Shown here one piece after another: positions 25,994 through 35,988 of a DNA stretch of 64,000 nt (the first letter of the stretch is position 1; the number at the start of each line of letters is the position of its first letter). Location of the stretch: assembly GCA_001510385.1 (NCBI GenBank), contig LFFE01000009.1, forward strand, positions 1 through 64,000. The letters run 5' to 3'. A program made the translations under genes and the position numbers. The notes below the pieces were generated by a model. The model was not told where the DNA came from and did not search any database. It saw only the letters and a program-made list of their open reading frames with translations. Source of the stretch: Actinobacteria bacterium casp-actino5. GTDB taxonomy: Bacteria > Actinomycetota > Acidimicrobiia > Acidimicrobiales > Ilumatobacteraceae.

Positions 25994-26694
25994 GCCACCT
26001 CTCGCCCATAGGACCAACCCACTCCAACCATCGACATGTCGAATAGCCGCTGGAGTTCGGCGTGCAACCTGTCGCTCTGCTCAGAAATCGCACTCCGAGG
26101 AATTCGTCCGCCTGCCGCATCTGGAATATTTGGATAGATCGCTTCACCGATCACCACCCGCACTTTTCGCGGATAGATCCACTTCGCCGACTTTGGCATC
26201 ACGCGTTCAGAGCCACCAATTCCAACCGGGATGATAGGGACACCGGCTTTCAACGCGATGTAGACCGCCCCGCCAAACATCGGCTGCACAACGGGACCGG
26301 ATTTTCGTTCACCCTCAGGGAACAACACCAATGGTTCACCCGCCTCAAGCACAGTGATCGCTCGCTTCATTGCCTCGCGATCGGCTGACCCTCTGGTCAC
26401 CGGAATTGCTCCCAGAGATGACAACACCCAGCCAAACCACTTCGATTCCCACATCGAGTCTTTTCCAAGAAACCGAAGACGTCGCGTGGTAACACAACCT
26501 GCAATTGGAGTGTCGATGTACGACCGGTGGACTGGCGCAAGCACATACGGCCCAGACACAGGCAGGTTCTCGCGACCAACAATCGACATTCGGGTGTACA
26601 AGCGTGTGCCACCTGAGACAATAAAACGCCCAAACCGGTAAAAGATTTTTGACGGCAAGGTCTGCCCCACCACAAATGTTTGATGCTGAGTCAT
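25966..26694 (-). CDS. plsC: 1-Acyl-sn-glycerol-3-phosphate acyltransferase family protein
   Basis: A 242-aa membrane-associated acyltransferase of the PlsC family, probably forming phosphatidic acid. The catalytic HRSYIDTP (HX4D) motif, the substrate-binding LFPEGERKSG (EGTRS-like) and GVPIIPVGIGG blocks are in order. A hydrophobic segment precedes the catalytic block. Family members also acylate other lipids, so the exact acceptor is not sure. It follows cmk by 4 nt. Confidence 0.92.
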   Translation of the reverse strand: MTQHQTFVVGQTLPSKIFYRFGRFIVSGGTRLYTRMSIVGRENLPVSGPYVLAPVHRSYIDTPIAGCVTTRRLRFLGKDSMWESKWFGWVLSSLGAIPVTRGSADREAMKRAITVLEAGEPLVLFPEGERKSGPVVQPMFGGAVYIALKAGVPIIPVGIGGSERVMPKSAKWIYPRKVRVVIGEAIYPNIPDAAGGRIPRSAISEQSDRLHAELQRLFDMSMVGVGWSYGREVAQDQHAIND

Positions 26695-26698
26695 CCGC

Positions 26699-28803
<2,105 letters not shown>

Positions 28804-28863
28804 CTAACCCTCTCCGAGATGCTGCCAACGCGACACCGTGCATTTCCTGCAAGCGAATCCGTC

Positions 28864-28869
28864 TAGTGT
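28864..28869 (+). promoter_or_regulatory. Candidate leaderless -10 element
   Basis: TAGTGT lies 8 nt before the ATG at 28878 of the hydrolase-tsaC pair. Confidence 0.4.
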
Positions 28870-28877
28870 CAAGACCC

Positions 28878-29585
28878 ATGGCTGACACCATCGACACAAC
28901 TCCGGTCATGTGCGTCCACGGATGGGGAGGCTCATTCACGACCACATGGGAACGAAACGGGTTCACCGCTCTACTTGCTGACGCTGGGCGTCCGGTTATT
29001 GGCGTTGACCTACTCGGACACGGCAACGCCCCAAAACCGCATGAAACCGAGGCTTACGCAGACCTCACCACCAGAGTTGTCGAAGCATTACCCGAAGATG
29101 GAACACCGATCGATGCTGTCGGGTTCTCGATGGGGGCCCTCACGCTACTGCGAACCGCCACTGAGCATCCCGGAGCATTCCGCCGACTCGTACTTTCAGG
29201 AATCGGTAAAAACGTGTTTGAGCGAGACGACGAACGCACCGCGAAAATTGTTGCTGCAGTTGATGGTGACGGCGACCCTGAGGACAACGTCTCTCGCCTC
29301 TTCGCTCAATACGCCGGTCAATCAGGAAATGATTCAGCAGCCCTATCGGCGGTGTTGAAGCAGCCTCAGCGAATTCGTCTGTCAACCGACGTGCTGTCGA
29401 CCGTCACATGCGAAACGCTTGTCATTGTCGGTGACAAAGATTTTGTGTACCCCGCAGATCAACTTGTCGAATCCCTTCCGAATGCTGTTGGCAAAGTGCT
29501 CAAGAATGTTGACCACTTTGCCACCCCAGAGTCCTTCGATTTTGTTGACGCCGTGCTTGAGTTTCTCGACGCCATCCCAACGTGA
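28878..29585 (+). CDS. Alpha/beta hydrolase
   Basis: A 235-aa alpha/beta-hydrolase. CVHGWGGSFTTTW (oxyanion loop), VGFSMGALTLLR (nucleophile Ser in GFSMG), the acid site VIVGDKDFVYPADQL and the His in NVDHFATPESF are in the normal order. The reaction is unknown. The ATG at 28878 is chosen over an upstream in-frame ATG because TAGTGT lies 8 nt upstream and the protein begins right before the first beta strand. It overlaps tsaC by 4 nt. Confidence 0.9.
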   Translation: MADTIDTTPVMCVHGWGGSFTTTWERNGFTALLADAGRPVIGVDLLGHGNAPKPHETEAYADLTTRVVEALPEDGTPIDAVGFSMGALTLLRTATEHPGAFRRLVLSGIGKNVFERDDERTAKIVAAVDGDGDPEDNVSRLFAQYAGQSGNDSAALSAVLKQPQRIRLSTDVLSTVTCETLVIVGDKDFVYPADQLVESLPNAVGKVLKNVDHFATPESFDFVDAVLEFLDAIPT

Positions 29586-30532
29586 GCGAACATCCAATTG
29601 AGCTCTCGTCCGACCCATCTCGAGCGGTCGAGGTGCTTCGCAATGGAGGCCTTGTAGCTATCCCGACCGAGACGGTTTATGGTCTCGCTGGCGATGTCGA
29701 ACACCCAGAAGCGATCGAACGAATCTTCACGACAAAAAACCGGCCTCCCGGCCACCCCCTCATCATTCATGTTTCAGACCTCAGCGTCGCCGAGCAATGG
29801 GCAGATCTCAGTTCACCTATTGCCCAGGAGCTTGCACATGCATGCTGGCCTGGGCCGCTTACACTGCTAGCGCCTCGCAGCTCACGCGTGCCAGACATTG
29901 TCACCGGCGGCCGACCAACAGTTGGAATACGTGTTCCGGCCCACTCTCTCACCCAAGCCCTCCTCGAGGAACATGGCGGAGCGATCGCGGCTCCATCAGC
30001 GAATCGATTCGGTCGAATCAGCCCGACAACAGCGCAACATGTCATTGATGACATCGCCCACTTTCTCCGACCTGAAGACGACCTCATTCTCGATGGAGGG
30101 CCCTGTGGAGTTGGCGTAGAGAGCACCATCATCGACATCACCACAACCCCGCCACAACTCCTGCGGCCAGGAGGAATACTCACAGAAGACATCAACCGCC
30201 TCATCGGCGATGTCAACGCGTCATCGGGCCCCTCTCGCGCTGCAGGAATGATGGCATCCCATTACGCTCCCCTCACCAAAATAATGCTGATCGAGCAAGG
30301 AGACCCGTTGCCCGATGGTGATTTTGATGGCATCTGCCTCATCGATCGAACCAACGACCTCGCAGACGCCGCCCGCAACCTCTATGCCGATCTTCGAACC
30401 GCCGATGCCTCCGGCGTCAATCTCATTGTTGCAGTCATGCCGCCCGCCGTTGGCCTCGGACATGCTCTCCGCGATCGGCTCACCAAGGCCGCTGCTGATC
30501 AGCATCCAGGTTCTGCCAATCGAGACGGTTGA
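29582..30532 (+). CDS. tsaC: L-threonylcarbamoyladenylate synthase (Sua5 type)
   Basis: A 316-aa enzyme making threonylcarbamoyl-AMP from Thr, bicarbonate and ATP for the t6A37 tRNA modification. The N-terminal YrdC domain shows GGLVAIPTETVYGLAGD, KNRPPGHPLIIHV, ACWPGPLTLLAPRSS, VGIRVPAH and IAAPSANRFGRISPTTA. A C-terminal Sua5 domain follows the linker RAAGMMASHYAPLTKIMLI, and has KxR-H-Y-P-type contacts. It starts at GTG overlapping the hydrolase stop by 4 nt, and its 3' end overlaps the convergent J-domain gene by 53 nt. Confidence 0.95.
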   Translation: MSEHPIELSSDPSRAVEVLRNGGLVAIPTETVYGLAGDVEHPEAIERIFTTKNRPPGHPLIIHVSDLSVAEQWADLSSPIAQELAHACWPGPLTLLAPRSSRVPDIVTGGRPTVGIRVPAHSLTQALLEEHGGAIAAPSANRFGRISPTTAQHVIDDIAHFLRPEDDLILDGGPCGVGVESTIIDITTTPPQLLRPGGILTEDINRLIGDVNASSGPSRAAGMMASHYAPLTKIMLIEQGDPLPDGDFDGICLIDRTNDLADAARNLYADLRTADASGVNLIVAVMPPAVGLGHALRDRLTKAAADQHPGSANRDG

Positions 30533-31046
30533 GTTGGTCGATCCAGAGATCTCGAATAACTGCAACATCATCCGCTGAGCCACCTTCGCGCATGATCGAC
30601 ACCGTCACGGTCGTCGCCCCTGCATCAGGAACAAGTTCAAGCCGACACCAGCCTTTGAAGGGCACAGCAAGCCGAACCTCTAACAGATAGGGCGGATCCT
30701 CGTCAATCAAGTCCCCAATCCAAGTTGAAACAATGCGAAGCGCTTCGCATGCTTCAACTGGCAGAACATCAATCGTAAATGACGGATGATCTCGTTGGAC
30801 TCGCTGTGAGGTCGGTACCGAGCGTTGTCGAGTTGGCAGCGGTTCAGATCGCCTCGCAATGTACCCCAGCGCGATATCGCCAGACCGATTGACCTCGGCC
30901 ATTGAGACCGCACTGCCACCTTCACGATCTGGATGTAATTCTCGGGCGAGCCGACGACGAGCGGCGAACACATCATCTTTGGTCGCAGAGACCGACGACA
31001 AGCCCAGCAATGCAAAGGCATCCTCAACGCTGCGATCCCTTGCCAT
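30480..31046 (-). CDS. J-domain (DnaJ-like) protein
   Basis: A 188-aa protein whose N-terminal 65 residues form a short J-domain: AFALLGLSSVSATKDDVFAARRRLARELHPDREGG, with the Hsp70-activating HPD tripeptide. Glycine/phenylalanine and zinc-finger regions of classical DnaJ are absent, so it is a type III co-chaperone. The C-terminal 100 residues are mixed alpha/beta with no family recognised. It starts 3 nt after the ctaA stop, in the same operon, and its end overlaps tsaC by 53 nt. Confidence 0.8.
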   Translation of the reverse strand: MARDRSVEDAFALLGLSSVSATKDDVFAARRRLARELHPDREGGSAVSMAEVNRSGDIALGYIARRSEPLPTRQRSVPTSQRVQRDHPSFTIDVLPVEACEALRIVSTWIGDLIDEDPPYLLEVRLAVPFKGWCRLELVPDAGATTVTVSIMREGGSADDVAVIRDLWIDQLNRLDWQNLDADQQRPW

Positions 31047-31048
31047 GA

Positions 31049-31936
31049 CTATGGCACCAATTTGGCTGTCGGACGTGATGTGTCGAGAAGTAGTTGGGTG
31101 GTCACGACGTAGAGCACTGATGCTCCGGCGACGTGCGCAAGAACGAGTAGTTCCGGGACCCCGGTGAAGTACTGCACGTAACCAACTACGGCTTGCATTA
31201 CGGCGAGAGTAAGCCACCTAGAAAGTCCCGCTTGCACACGACGTCGATCGTCGAGAGACCCCCGTATCACCACTACCAAAGCGAGAGCGACAAGCAGTGA
31301 CATCACCACACTCGCACCGTGAATCCTTGCGATCCACGGGATATCAACGTTCAACCGAACAGCGTTCTCGTCACCCGCATGAGGCCCCGCTCCAGTCACC
31401 ACCGTTCCCGTGACCACCGCCACCGTGACTCCTACAGCAAGTACCTGAATCAAGCGTGTGGCTCGCGTCGAGGTCACCCGCTCACGTGGAACCCCATCGG
31501 GCTCAGCTGATCGCCGCACCAGAGTTGCCGCAGCCGCAATCAGGGCCATCGACAACAACAGATGTCCCTGCACGGCATACGGGTGCAGATCTACCCACAC
31601 GGTGATTGCGCCGAGAAATGCATTTGCAAACACCCCAAGCACGAGCGACCACGACCACCACACAAGATCACGACGTCGCGGTGTACGCAAGTAAGAGCCC
31701 ATCACCGCGAGAGCAACGGCTATCACGACGACGCCAGTTAACAGCCGATTCACCTGCTCGATCGCCGCATGAGTCGAGGAAACGTCAATAAGTTTCTCGC
31801 TATTGCAGTTCGGCCAGTCATCGCAACCGAGCCCGCTATTCGTCAGCCGTACAGCCGCCCCCGTCACGATGATGCCGATCAACGCCACCAACGCGAAATA
31901 CGTCGAACGCTGATACGTAGCGGGCGTCATTTGCAT
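31049..31936 (-). CDS. ctaA: Heme A synthase (CtaA/COX15)
   Basis: A 295-aa eight-helix membrane enzyme that oxidises the heme O methyl group to make heme A for cytochrome oxidase. Features are the loop cysteine pair LGCDDWPNC (a Cys pair typical of bacterial type CtaA), the heme-ligand His in STHAAIEQVNRLL and YAVQGHLLLSMA, and later conserved His in IARIHGASVVMSLL and LAHVAGASVLYV. The ATG at 31936 is chosen since TAACAT ends 7 nt upstream; the ATG at 31930 is an alternative. The ctaB partner is not in the window. Confidence 0.93.
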   Translation of the reverse strand: MQMTPATYQRSTYFALVALIGIIVTGAAVRLTNSGLGCDDWPNCNSEKLIDVSSTHAAIEQVNRLLTGVVVIAVALAVMGSYLRTPRRRDLVWWSWSLVLGVFANAFLGAITVWVDLHPYAVQGHLLLSMALIAAAATLVRRSAEPDGVPRERVTSTRATRLIQVLAVGVTVAVVTGTVVTGAGPHAGDENAVRLNVDIPWIARIHGASVVMSLLVALALVVVIRGSLDDRRRVQAGLSRWLTLAVMQAVVGYVQYFTGVPELLVLAHVAGASVLYVVTTQLLLDTSRPTAKLVP

Positions 31937-31943
31937 TACCTCG

Positions 31944-31949
31944 ATGTTA
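31944..31949 (-). promoter_or_regulatory. Candidate leaderless -10 element of ctaA
   Basis: TAACAT on minus lies 7 nt before the ATG at 31936. Confidence 0.45.
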
Positions 31950-31990
31950 GGGCTGACCATTGTTGGTGCGCCAAAGAAGAAACAAGAAAC

Positions 31991-32005
31991 ACCGTTTTTG
32001 CCGGT
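31991..32005 (-). terminator. Possible weak terminator after the phosphatase gene
   Basis: On minus, ACCG and CGGT pair around a 7-nt A-rich loop, followed by a T-rich tract (GTTTCTTGTTTCTTCTTT). The stem is only 4 bp, so support is limited. Confidence 0.3.
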
Positions 32006-32024
32006 TGCGGTTCAGATCTATTTC

Positions 32025-32702
32025 TCAGCGGGTTCGCTCATCTGCATCAAGATGCTCAACATCTGACAGTTTCATCAGGCTAAATGAGTGCACATTCCCC
32101 ACCTTGATTGATTCGAGCCGTGAAATCGAAGTGTGCATGAGAACAAAACGATCCCATTCCCACGGAGTCGGCGCAAGTCCCAGCATGTGCCCAATCGAGA
32201 CGGAGTTTGTTCCGGCGTGCGCGACCAGAAGGATCCGCCTTCCTGGACGATCAATCTCCCAAGTCGGCAACTCATCTTCGGCTCGTCGAACACCCCGCTC
32301 TTGAAGAAACAGTTCAACGCCAAGGTGAATACGATCGACGAACGAGCGAACTGACTCACCTTCGTTGAGGCCGTGCCAGCGATCCTCAGGTGACCGACGA
32401 CGCAATTCGGCGTACGCCTGCTCGGCTTTTTCTACTGGAGTCCCTGCCCAACCAGGGTCACGAATTTCTTCAAGCCATGGTGCAACGACTTCTTCACGGC
32501 CGAGCCGTGCGAGCAATGGCGCTGCGGTTTGCCGAGCTCTCACAAGAGGGGAGACCAAGACTTCATCAAACCTCTCGCCTTCGAGAACATCTGCGAGGCG
32601 CTCGGCTTGTCTGTGACCGAGTGCCGTTAACGGAGGGTCAACGACGTTCAACCCGCCTCTCACCCATTCGGGTTGACCGTGACGAACAAGGACAATCTCC
32701 AT
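32025..32702 (-). CDS. Histidine phosphatase family protein
   Basis: A 225-aa phosphoglycerate-mutase-like phosphatase. The catalytic His lies in EIVLVRHGQPEW at the N-terminus, and the second in LLVAHAGTNSVSIGH; the paired Arg is in SPLVRARQTAAPLLAR. The substrate is unknown; sugar-phosphate, nucleotide or adenosylcobalamin-phosphate activities occur in this family. Start ATG 32702 is the first Met before the RHG motif and has TACCGT 8 nt upstream. It is divergent from the DUF2510 gene by 24 nt. Confidence 0.93.
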   Translation of the reverse strand: MEIVLVRHGQPEWVRGGLNVVDPPLTALGHRQAERLADVLEGERFDEVLVSPLVRARQTAAPLLARLGREEVVAPWLEEIRDPGWAGTPVEKAEQAYAELRRRSPEDRWHGLNEGESVRSFVDRIHLGVELFLQERGVRRAEDELPTWEIDRPGRRILLVAHAGTNSVSIGHMLGLAPTPWEWDRFVLMHTSISRLESIKVGNVHSFSLMKLSDVEHLDADERTR

Positions 32703-32710
32703 CTCGTTAG

Positions 32711-32720
32711 ACGGTACCGT
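32711..32720. promoter_or_regulatory. Candidate bidirectional symmetric -10 promoter (perfect palindrome)
   Basis: ACGGTACCGT gives TACCGT on both strands, sharing the central TA. It is 6 nt before the GTG at 32727 (plus) and 8 nt before the ATG at 32702 (minus). It is the only sequence in the 24-nt gap that can serve both genes. Confidence 0.6.
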
Positions 32721-32726
32721 AGAAGT

Positions 32727-33287
32727 GTGGATAGCCCCCAAGGCTGGTACCCAGATCCGCTGGGGCGATACGACCATCGATGGTTCAATGGGACATCTTG
32801 GACGGCTGATGTGTCATCAAATGGTGCACGTCATGTCGACCCACGAGGAAGCGACGCTCCTACTGGGCGGGGGCGACGTAAATGGCCGTGGATTGCACTT
32901 GTAATCCTGCTCGTGTTACTCGTACCGGCGATCACACTGGGTCAAGCGGTCCAACGATTTGTCTCACCCGGCGCCAACGAAGTGACAATCAGTCGCTGTG
33001 CCGCAACCGGATCGAATATCAACCTTGCCATTGACATCACGAATCTTGAGCGCAATGTCGAGAGCTTCTCCATTTTCGTCGAGATTTTAGGTGAGCCGTT
33101 TCAGCAAGTCGTGAGGAGCACCACGCTGATAGCAACGGATGTGCGGGCAGGCCGAACCTCGCAAGTAACAGAGCAAATTCCGTCGACCCAGCAGCAGGTC
33201 GAATGTGTCATCGTTGCCGTCGGCGGTGAACTCCCATTCGGTATCGACCTGGGGCCGATCGAACCGGTCCGATTGAAAGCCCCGTAA
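32727..33287 (+). CDS. DUF2510 single-pass membrane protein
   Basis: A 186-aa protein. The N-terminal QGWYPDPLGRYDHRWFNGTSW block is a DUF2510 domain, common in actinobacterial membrane proteins, followed by a basic stretch and one hydrophobic segment (WIALVILLVLLVPAITLGQ) near residues 58-75, and an extracytoplasmic beta-rich domain (NINLAIDITNLERNVESF) resembling small carrier or Ig-like folds. Its role is unknown. The GTG at 32727 is chosen from the 6-nt spacing to TACCGT. It runs 10 nt before the next membrane protein gene. Confidence 0.85.
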   Translation: MDSPQGWYPDPLGRYDHRWFNGTSWTADVSSNGARHVDPRGSDAPTGRGRRKWPWIALVILLVLLVPAITLGQAVQRFVSPGANEVTISRCAATGSNINLAIDITNLERNVESFSIFVEILGEPFQQVVRSTTLIATDVRAGRTSQVTEQIPSTQQQVECVIVAVGGELPFGIDLGPIEPVRLKAP

Positions 33288-33290
33288 CGT
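33285..33290 (+). promoter_or_regulatory. Candidate -10 element overlapping a stop codon
   Basis: TAACGT begins with the TAA stop of the DUF2510 gene and ends 7 nt before the GTG at 33298 of the next gene, so one hexamer can serve as stop and internal promoter. Confidence 0.4.
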
Positions 33291-33297
33291 AGTCATC

Positions 33298-33852
33298 GTG
33301 GAGACTCCCCCTCACTCCGAAACCATCGAGCTCAACAAGCGCCCAGTCATCTCGCGGATAGTTGCCCTTGTTGGGTTTTCGGCGTTTGCCGCCTTCTGGA
33401 TCTGGGCGCTCTTTTTCGCATCAAAAGAGGGGGTCAACCGCATTGAAGATCAGGCGTGGCTCGAGAAGGCGCAATCGATATGCGAACTAGCTGCCAACGA
33501 ACGAACCGCTCTCGCAAACTACACACGGCTCGACGAGGGCGGGCCCGAGCTCATATTGCAACGGGCTGACATTGTTGATGAAGCAACCGATTCGCTTGAG
33601 CGAATGGTCAACTCTCTTGAAGCCTTGCCGCTCATCGGCGAAAAGGGAAGAGCAATCGTCCCGCTATGGATTGACGAGTATCGCACCTATCTCAATGACC
33701 GTCGCACCTACACAACACAGTTACGTGCCTCTGGTGAGAACCTTCCGTTCTACGAAACAGCAAACAAAATTCCTATCTCAGAGCGACTTGCGACATTCGC
33801 CGCCGACAATGAGATGCCGGCTTGTAAGCCACCCCTCGATCTCGACATCTAG
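33298..33852 (+). CDS. Single-pass membrane protein of unknown function
   Basis: A 184-aa protein starting at GTG 33298. It has one hydrophobic segment (ISRIVALVGFSAFAAFWIWALFFA) near residues 18-41, then a helical extracytoplasmic domain (SICELAANERTALANYTRL and DIVDEATDSLERMVNSLEAL) with two cysteines. This layout resembles small actinobacterial membrane-anchored proteins, but no family was recognised. It follows the DUF2510 gene by 10 nt. Confidence 0.8.
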   Translation: METPPHSETIELNKRPVISRIVALVGFSAFAAFWIWALFFASKEGVNRIEDQAWLEKAQSICELAANERTALANYTRLDEGGPELILQRADIVDEATDSLERMVNSLEALPLIGEKGRAIVPLWIDEYRTYLNDRRTYTTQLRASGENLPFYETANKIPISERLATFAADNEMPACKPPLDLDI

Positions 33853-33871
33853 CGAATATCTCTGAGTTAGA

Positions 33872-34531
33872 TCAGGTGGACTCGTCGCTGGGTTGCGGAA
33901 TCGATTTCACGACACGAGCCGGTGCCCCGACGGCAACACTAAATGACGGAATGACTCCCGTCACCACACTGTTTGCACCGATGACGACGTGCTCACCTAT
34001 GTCCGCACCGGGTAACACCACCGTGCCGTGGCCCAGCCATGACCCAGAACCAATTCGAACTGGCTTTTCGGGCATCGATTGTTGCGATATCGGAATATCG
34101 ACATTCTCGTAGCCATGATTTTGATCGGTGATGTAGACGTGATGCCCTGTCCACACGTCATCACCAATATCAATTGAGAAGTGTCCAACTATCCCTGACC
34201 CACGTCCGATCAAGCAGCGATCACCGATTCGAACAACCGGCGTTGACAAGCACTCCTGACCCGGAACCATGCCGGCCGACAGCGCGACATGCGGCCCGAT
34301 CATCGTTCCTGAGCCAATCTCAATGAACTGCTCATTCATAAGTGACGTTGGAGGAAAACAAATAATGCTTCCTTCACCGAAAGCACCGAACTTCTTACCT
34401 CGACGGCTTGCTGGCCCAACAGCGGCAATCACCGATAAGCGTTCCCAAAGTGCGGCGATGGCGTCACCGACGCGATTCATCAATCGGCCTCGCAACGAGC
34501 GGGAAACTGCGCCGACCTGACCTTTCACCAC
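33872..34531 (-). CDS. Hexapeptide-repeat acyltransferase
   Basis: A 219-aa left-handed beta-helix acyltransferase of the LbetaH/xenobiotic or sugar O-acetyltransferase group. The repeats [LIV]-G-x4 are visible as IGSGTMIGPHVALSAG, IGDRCLIGRGSGIVGH, IGDDVWTGHHVYITD, IGSGSWLGHGTVVLPG and IGEHVVIGANSVVTG. The insertion loop DQNHGYENVD contains the likely catalytic His, as in maltose/galactoside acetyltransferases. The N-terminal 60 residues are basic. GTG 34531 has TAGCGT 6 nt upstream. Acceptor unknown. Confidence 0.9.
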   Translation of the reverse strand: MVKGQVGAVSRSLRGRLMNRVGDAIAALWERLSVIAAVGPASRRGKKFGAFGEGSIICFPPTSLMNEQFIEIGSGTMIGPHVALSAGMVPGQECLSTPVVRIGDRCLIGRGSGIVGHFSIDIGDDVWTGHHVYITDQNHGYENVDIPISQQSMPEKPVRIGSGSWLGHGTVVLPGADIGEHVVIGANSVVTGVIPSFSVAVGAPARVVKSIPQPSDEST

Positions 34532-34537
34532 CTCCGC

Positions 34538-34547
34538 ACGCTACCTT
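34538..34547. promoter_or_regulatory. Candidate bidirectional symmetric -10 promoter
   Basis: ACGCTACCTT reads TACCTT on plus (7 nt before the ATG at 34555) and TAGCGT on minus (6 nt before the GTG at 34531), with the TA shared by both. Confidence 0.55.
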
Positions 34548-34554
34548 CGACTCG

Positions 34555-35988
34555 ATGACGCAAGCTCACGCTTCTACCCCCCTTGGCGATTACGCAGGAC
34601 TCAGCAGAGATGGAGTCGCCGTATTTAAAGGGATTCCATATGCAGTTGCCGACCGCTTCAGGCCGTCGGAGCTCGACTCTTCTGTGTGGACCGGCATCAG
34701 AGATGCCACAATCTACGGGCCTCAATGCCTGCAGGTGCCTGGCACGATGGAGCTCCTACTTGGTGAAAGCACCCAGCCCACGGCCGAGGACTGCCTCACG
34801 CTCAACGTCTTCTCCTCCGATGTATCTGCTCGGAACCCCGTGCTTGTGTGGATCCACGGAGGAGCGTTCACCAACGGAGCGGGCTCGATTCCTTGGTACG
34901 ACGGATGCAATCTTGTTCGTGCCGGGAACCTGGTCGTTGTCACCATCAATTACCGGCTCGGAGCATTCGGCTATCGAGGCAGCGACAACGCAGGTATGAG
35001 CGACCAAGTCAACGCGTTGCGTTGGGTCCGTAACAACATCGAATCCTTTGGAGGCGACCCAACACATGTCACGATCATGGGAGAATCGGCAGGTGGGGCA
35101 AGCGTCATCTCGATGATGGCCTGTCCACACGCCGACGGCCTCTTCTCCGGGGCAATCGCTATGAGTCCATCTATTCCACAGATGCGTACACGCGAACGCG
35201 GAGACGAAACGCTTTCTGAATTGCTCGCCGCTGCTCGCGTCACCCACCCTGATGAACTCATCGCAATTCCCGCTTCAGATCTTCTCAATGCGCAAGCGTC
35301 GGTGTTAACAACTACTTCGGACTCGCTCAGTGCGTTTGCTCCAACAACCGATGACAATTGGCTGCCCGGCGACCCATCAAATCTTGCCGCAGCCAACCCA
35401 GTTCCACTCGTGATCGGGACCACACGAGACGAAATGCACCTCTTCACAGCATTCGACCCTGCGGTGAACAAACTTGATGAATCTCAAGCACGAAACGCTT
35501 TTTCGCAACAGTTCGGCAATGACGATGGTTATGACGTGTACCGGACACACCGGCCTCATCACAGCCCGGCTCAACTCGTATCTGCAATGAGAACAGACGC
35601 GGTATTCCGGCAACCCGCGCACCGAATTGCCGACGCCCGGCACCGTCACGGGCTGAGTACTTACGCCTACTGGTTTACCTTTGAAACTCCCGTCTTCGGC
35701 GGCGTTCTCGGGAGCTGCCATGCACTCGACATTCCATTTGCACTCAACAACCTTGACCGCAAAGGAGTAGAACTCTTCACCGGGGATAGTCCAGAACGAG
35801 ATGCTCTTGCGCATTCATTTTCTGGGGCGGTCACATCGTTCTCGAGCACCCGAAATGCTGGATGGCCAGAATGGGGAGCGGAACGAAATCTTCAACTGCT
35901 TAACACCGACACAGTCGTCGGCGTTGACATTGTGAGTGATAGTGAATCTGACATCCGAGAACTGTGGGAACTGACCAATGACGGTTGA
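34555..35988 (+). CDS. Carboxylesterase, type B
   Basis: A 477-aa carboxylesterase of the ESTHER block C group. The N-terminal AVFKGIPYAVADRFRP, LTLNVFSS and VWIHGGAFTNGAGS blocks lead to the nucleophile IMGESAGGASVISMM, the acid region and the catalytic His in LGSCHALDIPFALNN. It hydrolyses esters, or amides in some relatives. TACCTT lies 7 nt before the ATG, and the start codon shares the bidirectional promoter with the acyltransferase. It overlaps the P1 peptidase gene by 11 nt. Confidence 0.93.
   Translation: MTQAHASTPLGDYAGLSRDGVAVFKGIPYAVADRFRPSELDSSVWTGIRDATIYGPQCLQVPGTMELLLGESTQPTAEDCLTLNVFSSDVSARNPVLVWIHGGAFTNGAGSIPWYDGCNLVRAGNLVVVTINYRLGAFGYRGSDNAGMSDQVNALRWVRNNIESFGGDPTHVTIMGESAGGASVISMMACPHADGLFSGAIAMSPSIPQMRTRERGDETLSELLAAARVTHPDELIAIPASDLLNAQASVLTTTSDSLSAFAPTTDDNWLPGDPSNLAAANPVPLVIGTTRDEMHLFTAFDPAVNKLDESQARNAFSQQFGNDDGYDVYRTHRPHHSPAQLVSAMRTDAVFRQPAHRIADARHRHGLSTYAYWFTFETPVFGGVLGSCHALDIPFALNNLDRKGVELFTGDSPERDALAHSFSGAVTSFSSTRNAGWPEWGAERNLQLLNTDTVVGVDIVSDSESDIRELWELTNDG

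Noticed and set aside
34408-34554. In-frame extension of the carboxylesterase into the acyltransferase gene
   Set aside because: It would run through the promoter and antisense to a hexapeptide-repeat gene; the esterase family start is near 34555.
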